DNA from: UBA9926 sp038131595
Lineage (GTDB): Bacteria > Pseudomonadota > Gammaproteobacteria > Pseudomonadales > Azotimanducaceae
Assembly: GCA_038131595.1 (NCBI GenBank)
Contig: JAYPPR010000008.1
Location: 558,001-622,000, forward strand
Direction: 5' to 3'
Length of the DNA stretch: 64,000 nucleotides
Shown: positions 63,170 through 64,000 of the stretch, piece by piece
Numbering within the stretch: the stretch's first letter is position 1
Layout of the letters: each line of letters starts with the position of its first letter
Notes under the pieces: model-generated
Seen by the model: the letters and a program-made list of their open reading frames with translations, nothing else
What the model was told of the DNA's origin: nothing
Database searches by the model: none
Made by a program: the position numbers and the translations under genes

Positions 63170-64000
63170 ACGTAATGTCACGCTTCCGATTCGCAACCAC
63201 GCTCTTAATCGTTGTTGCAATGACCAGTTGCCAACAATTACCGATGGTTCAATCGCCCTCTAGCAACTTTAATTCGCGCGTAAATCACTTGATCATTCAT
63301 TTCACCTCCGAGAACTTCGGAGAGTCCTTGCGCATACTAACGGGGTCAGTTGATCGCCCTGTCAGCGCCCACTACCTCCTCCCGGAACCGGGTGATCCAA
63401 CGTACGATCAGTCCGCACTGGTCATTTATGAGCTTGTACCGACTGAATTAAGGGCCTGGCACGCGGGCGTTTCCTACTGGGCTGGCAAGACCGGACTGAA
63501 TGATCAGTCCATAGGCATCGAGATCGTCAATGAGTCACGCTGCCTCGAGAGCATTAAGGCACTCGCTAATAGCCCAGCATTTGCGGATCGCTGCGTGTTC
63601 AAACCGTTTTCGGATGAACAAATTGATCTACTGATCCGCCTGCTCCAATCAATCCTAGAGCGCTACCCGGATATTCGGCCGCACACGATCATCGGCCATT
63701 CTGATATTGCCCCTGACCGTAAGATTGACCCAGGCCCTCTATTTCCATGGCGTCAACTCTACGAAGCAGGCATCGGCGCTTGGTACGATGATCAAAGGGT
63801 TGAAACGCTCACCAAAGCGCTTGGCTCGCTGCAACTTTCAATTGATTTGCAACAGCGACTGCTGAGCGCCTATGGCTACAAGATTGAAGCAACGGGAATC
63901 GAAGACACTCAGTCACAGTTGGCGGTTAGAGCGTTTCAAATGCATTTCAGGCCGAGGGATTACTCTGGCTTTTTTGACACGGAAACGCTCGCCCGATTGA
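63166..64000 (+). CDS. amiD: AmiD-like N-acetylmuramoyl-L-alanine amidase (3'-truncated)
   Basis: This zinc amidase cuts the bond between N-acetylmuramic acid and the peptide. The N-terminus is a signal peptide with a possible lipobox (VVAMTSC), so it is likely an outer-membrane lipoprotein, as in E. coli AmiD. Zinc ligands are the His in NHLIIHFTS and those in IIGHSDIAPDRKIDPGP, the AmpD/AmiD motif. A C-terminal peptidoglycan-binding-like region (QSQLAVRAFQMHFRP) is present and the frame is still open at base 64000. The ATG overlaps the symporter stop. Confidence 0.9.
   Translation, partial: MNVMSRFRFATTLLIVVAMTSCQQLPMVQSPSSNFNSRVNHLIIHFTSENFGESLRILTGSVDRPVSAHYLLPEPGDPTYDQSALVIYELVPTELRAWHAGVSYWAGKTGLNDQSIGIEIVNESRCLESIKALANSPAFADRCVFKPFSDEQIDLLIRLLQSILERYPDIRPHTIIGHSDIAPDRKIDPGPLFPWRQLYEAGIGAWYDDQRVETLTKALGSLQLSIDLQQRLLSAYGYKIEATGIEDTQSQLAVRAFQMHFRPRDYSGFFDTETLARL

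Overview
The window looks like a chromosomal segment of a free-living, probably marine, gammaproteobacterium of moderate GC (about 53% by eye). The main support is the block miaB-ybeZ-ybeY-corC-lnt followed by leuS-lptE-holA, which is a typical gammaproteobacterial arrangement. A second, stand-alone EF-G, a dedicated-sortase-type two-component pair and a SahR/ahcY locus fit the same group. I cannot name a genus. The 5' end cuts an ispB-like prenyl synthase and the 3' end cuts an AmiD-like amidase. I see no insertion sequence, prophage, integrase or CRISPR array.

Layout. 1-5140: ispB (partial), tRNA-Pro(CGG), a VOC protein, a D-2-hydroxyacid dehydrogenase, a bidirectional terminator and a solitary EF-G. 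5140-5990: a long gene-free region with a strongly AT-rich island. 5990-13190: an ESS-family symporter, a PqqB-like metallo-hydrolase, ribokinase and the two-component pair pdsR-pdsS. 13230-18180: a hypothetical gene, a perfect operator palindrome, a frameshifted sahR, ahcY, tesB and a selenoprotein gene of the GrdB/PrdB type read through an in-frame TGA. 18190-22270: an M20 amidohydrolase and two tandem exported amidohydrolases, one lacking its metal-binding motif. 22740-25180: a MoxR/VWA pair. 25380-31290: a peptide ABC transporter operon whose OppC carries a fibronectin-III-like insertion. 31390-34750: Nudix, cobT and cobS. 35220-44560: core genes holA, lptE, leuS (frameshifted), lnt, corC, ybeY, ybeZ and miaB. 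44955-50670: DUF1820, acyl-CoA ligase, folK, alcohol dehydrogenase, a free biotinyl-carrier protein, enoyl-CoA hydratase and DUF4340. 50760-54250: a Gld-type ABC transporter that forms one overlapping operon with DUF4340 and the hydratase. 54400-64000: HAD, aldo/keto reductase, sulfurtransferase, MFS, EVE, small hypothetical proteins, YbjQ, PhyH, a sodium/solute symporter and AmiD.

The most notable items are: (1) a selenoprotein whose Sec codon would be read as a stop by normal gene calling, with a fitting bacterial SECIS hairpin just downstream; (2) a SahR-type operator and regulator in front of ahcY, with the regulator frameshifted; (3) a pdsR/pdsS pair without a sortase nearby; (4) a recurring pattern of 8-13 bp tandem repeats in 5' leaders; (5) a FN3-like domain inside a permease; (6) a metal-ligand-less amidohydrolase paired with an intact paralogue; (7) a GldG-like gene whose reading frame stays open, with very basic coding potential, past its TGA. 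Two single-base insertions (sahR and leuS) may be sequencing or assembly errors.
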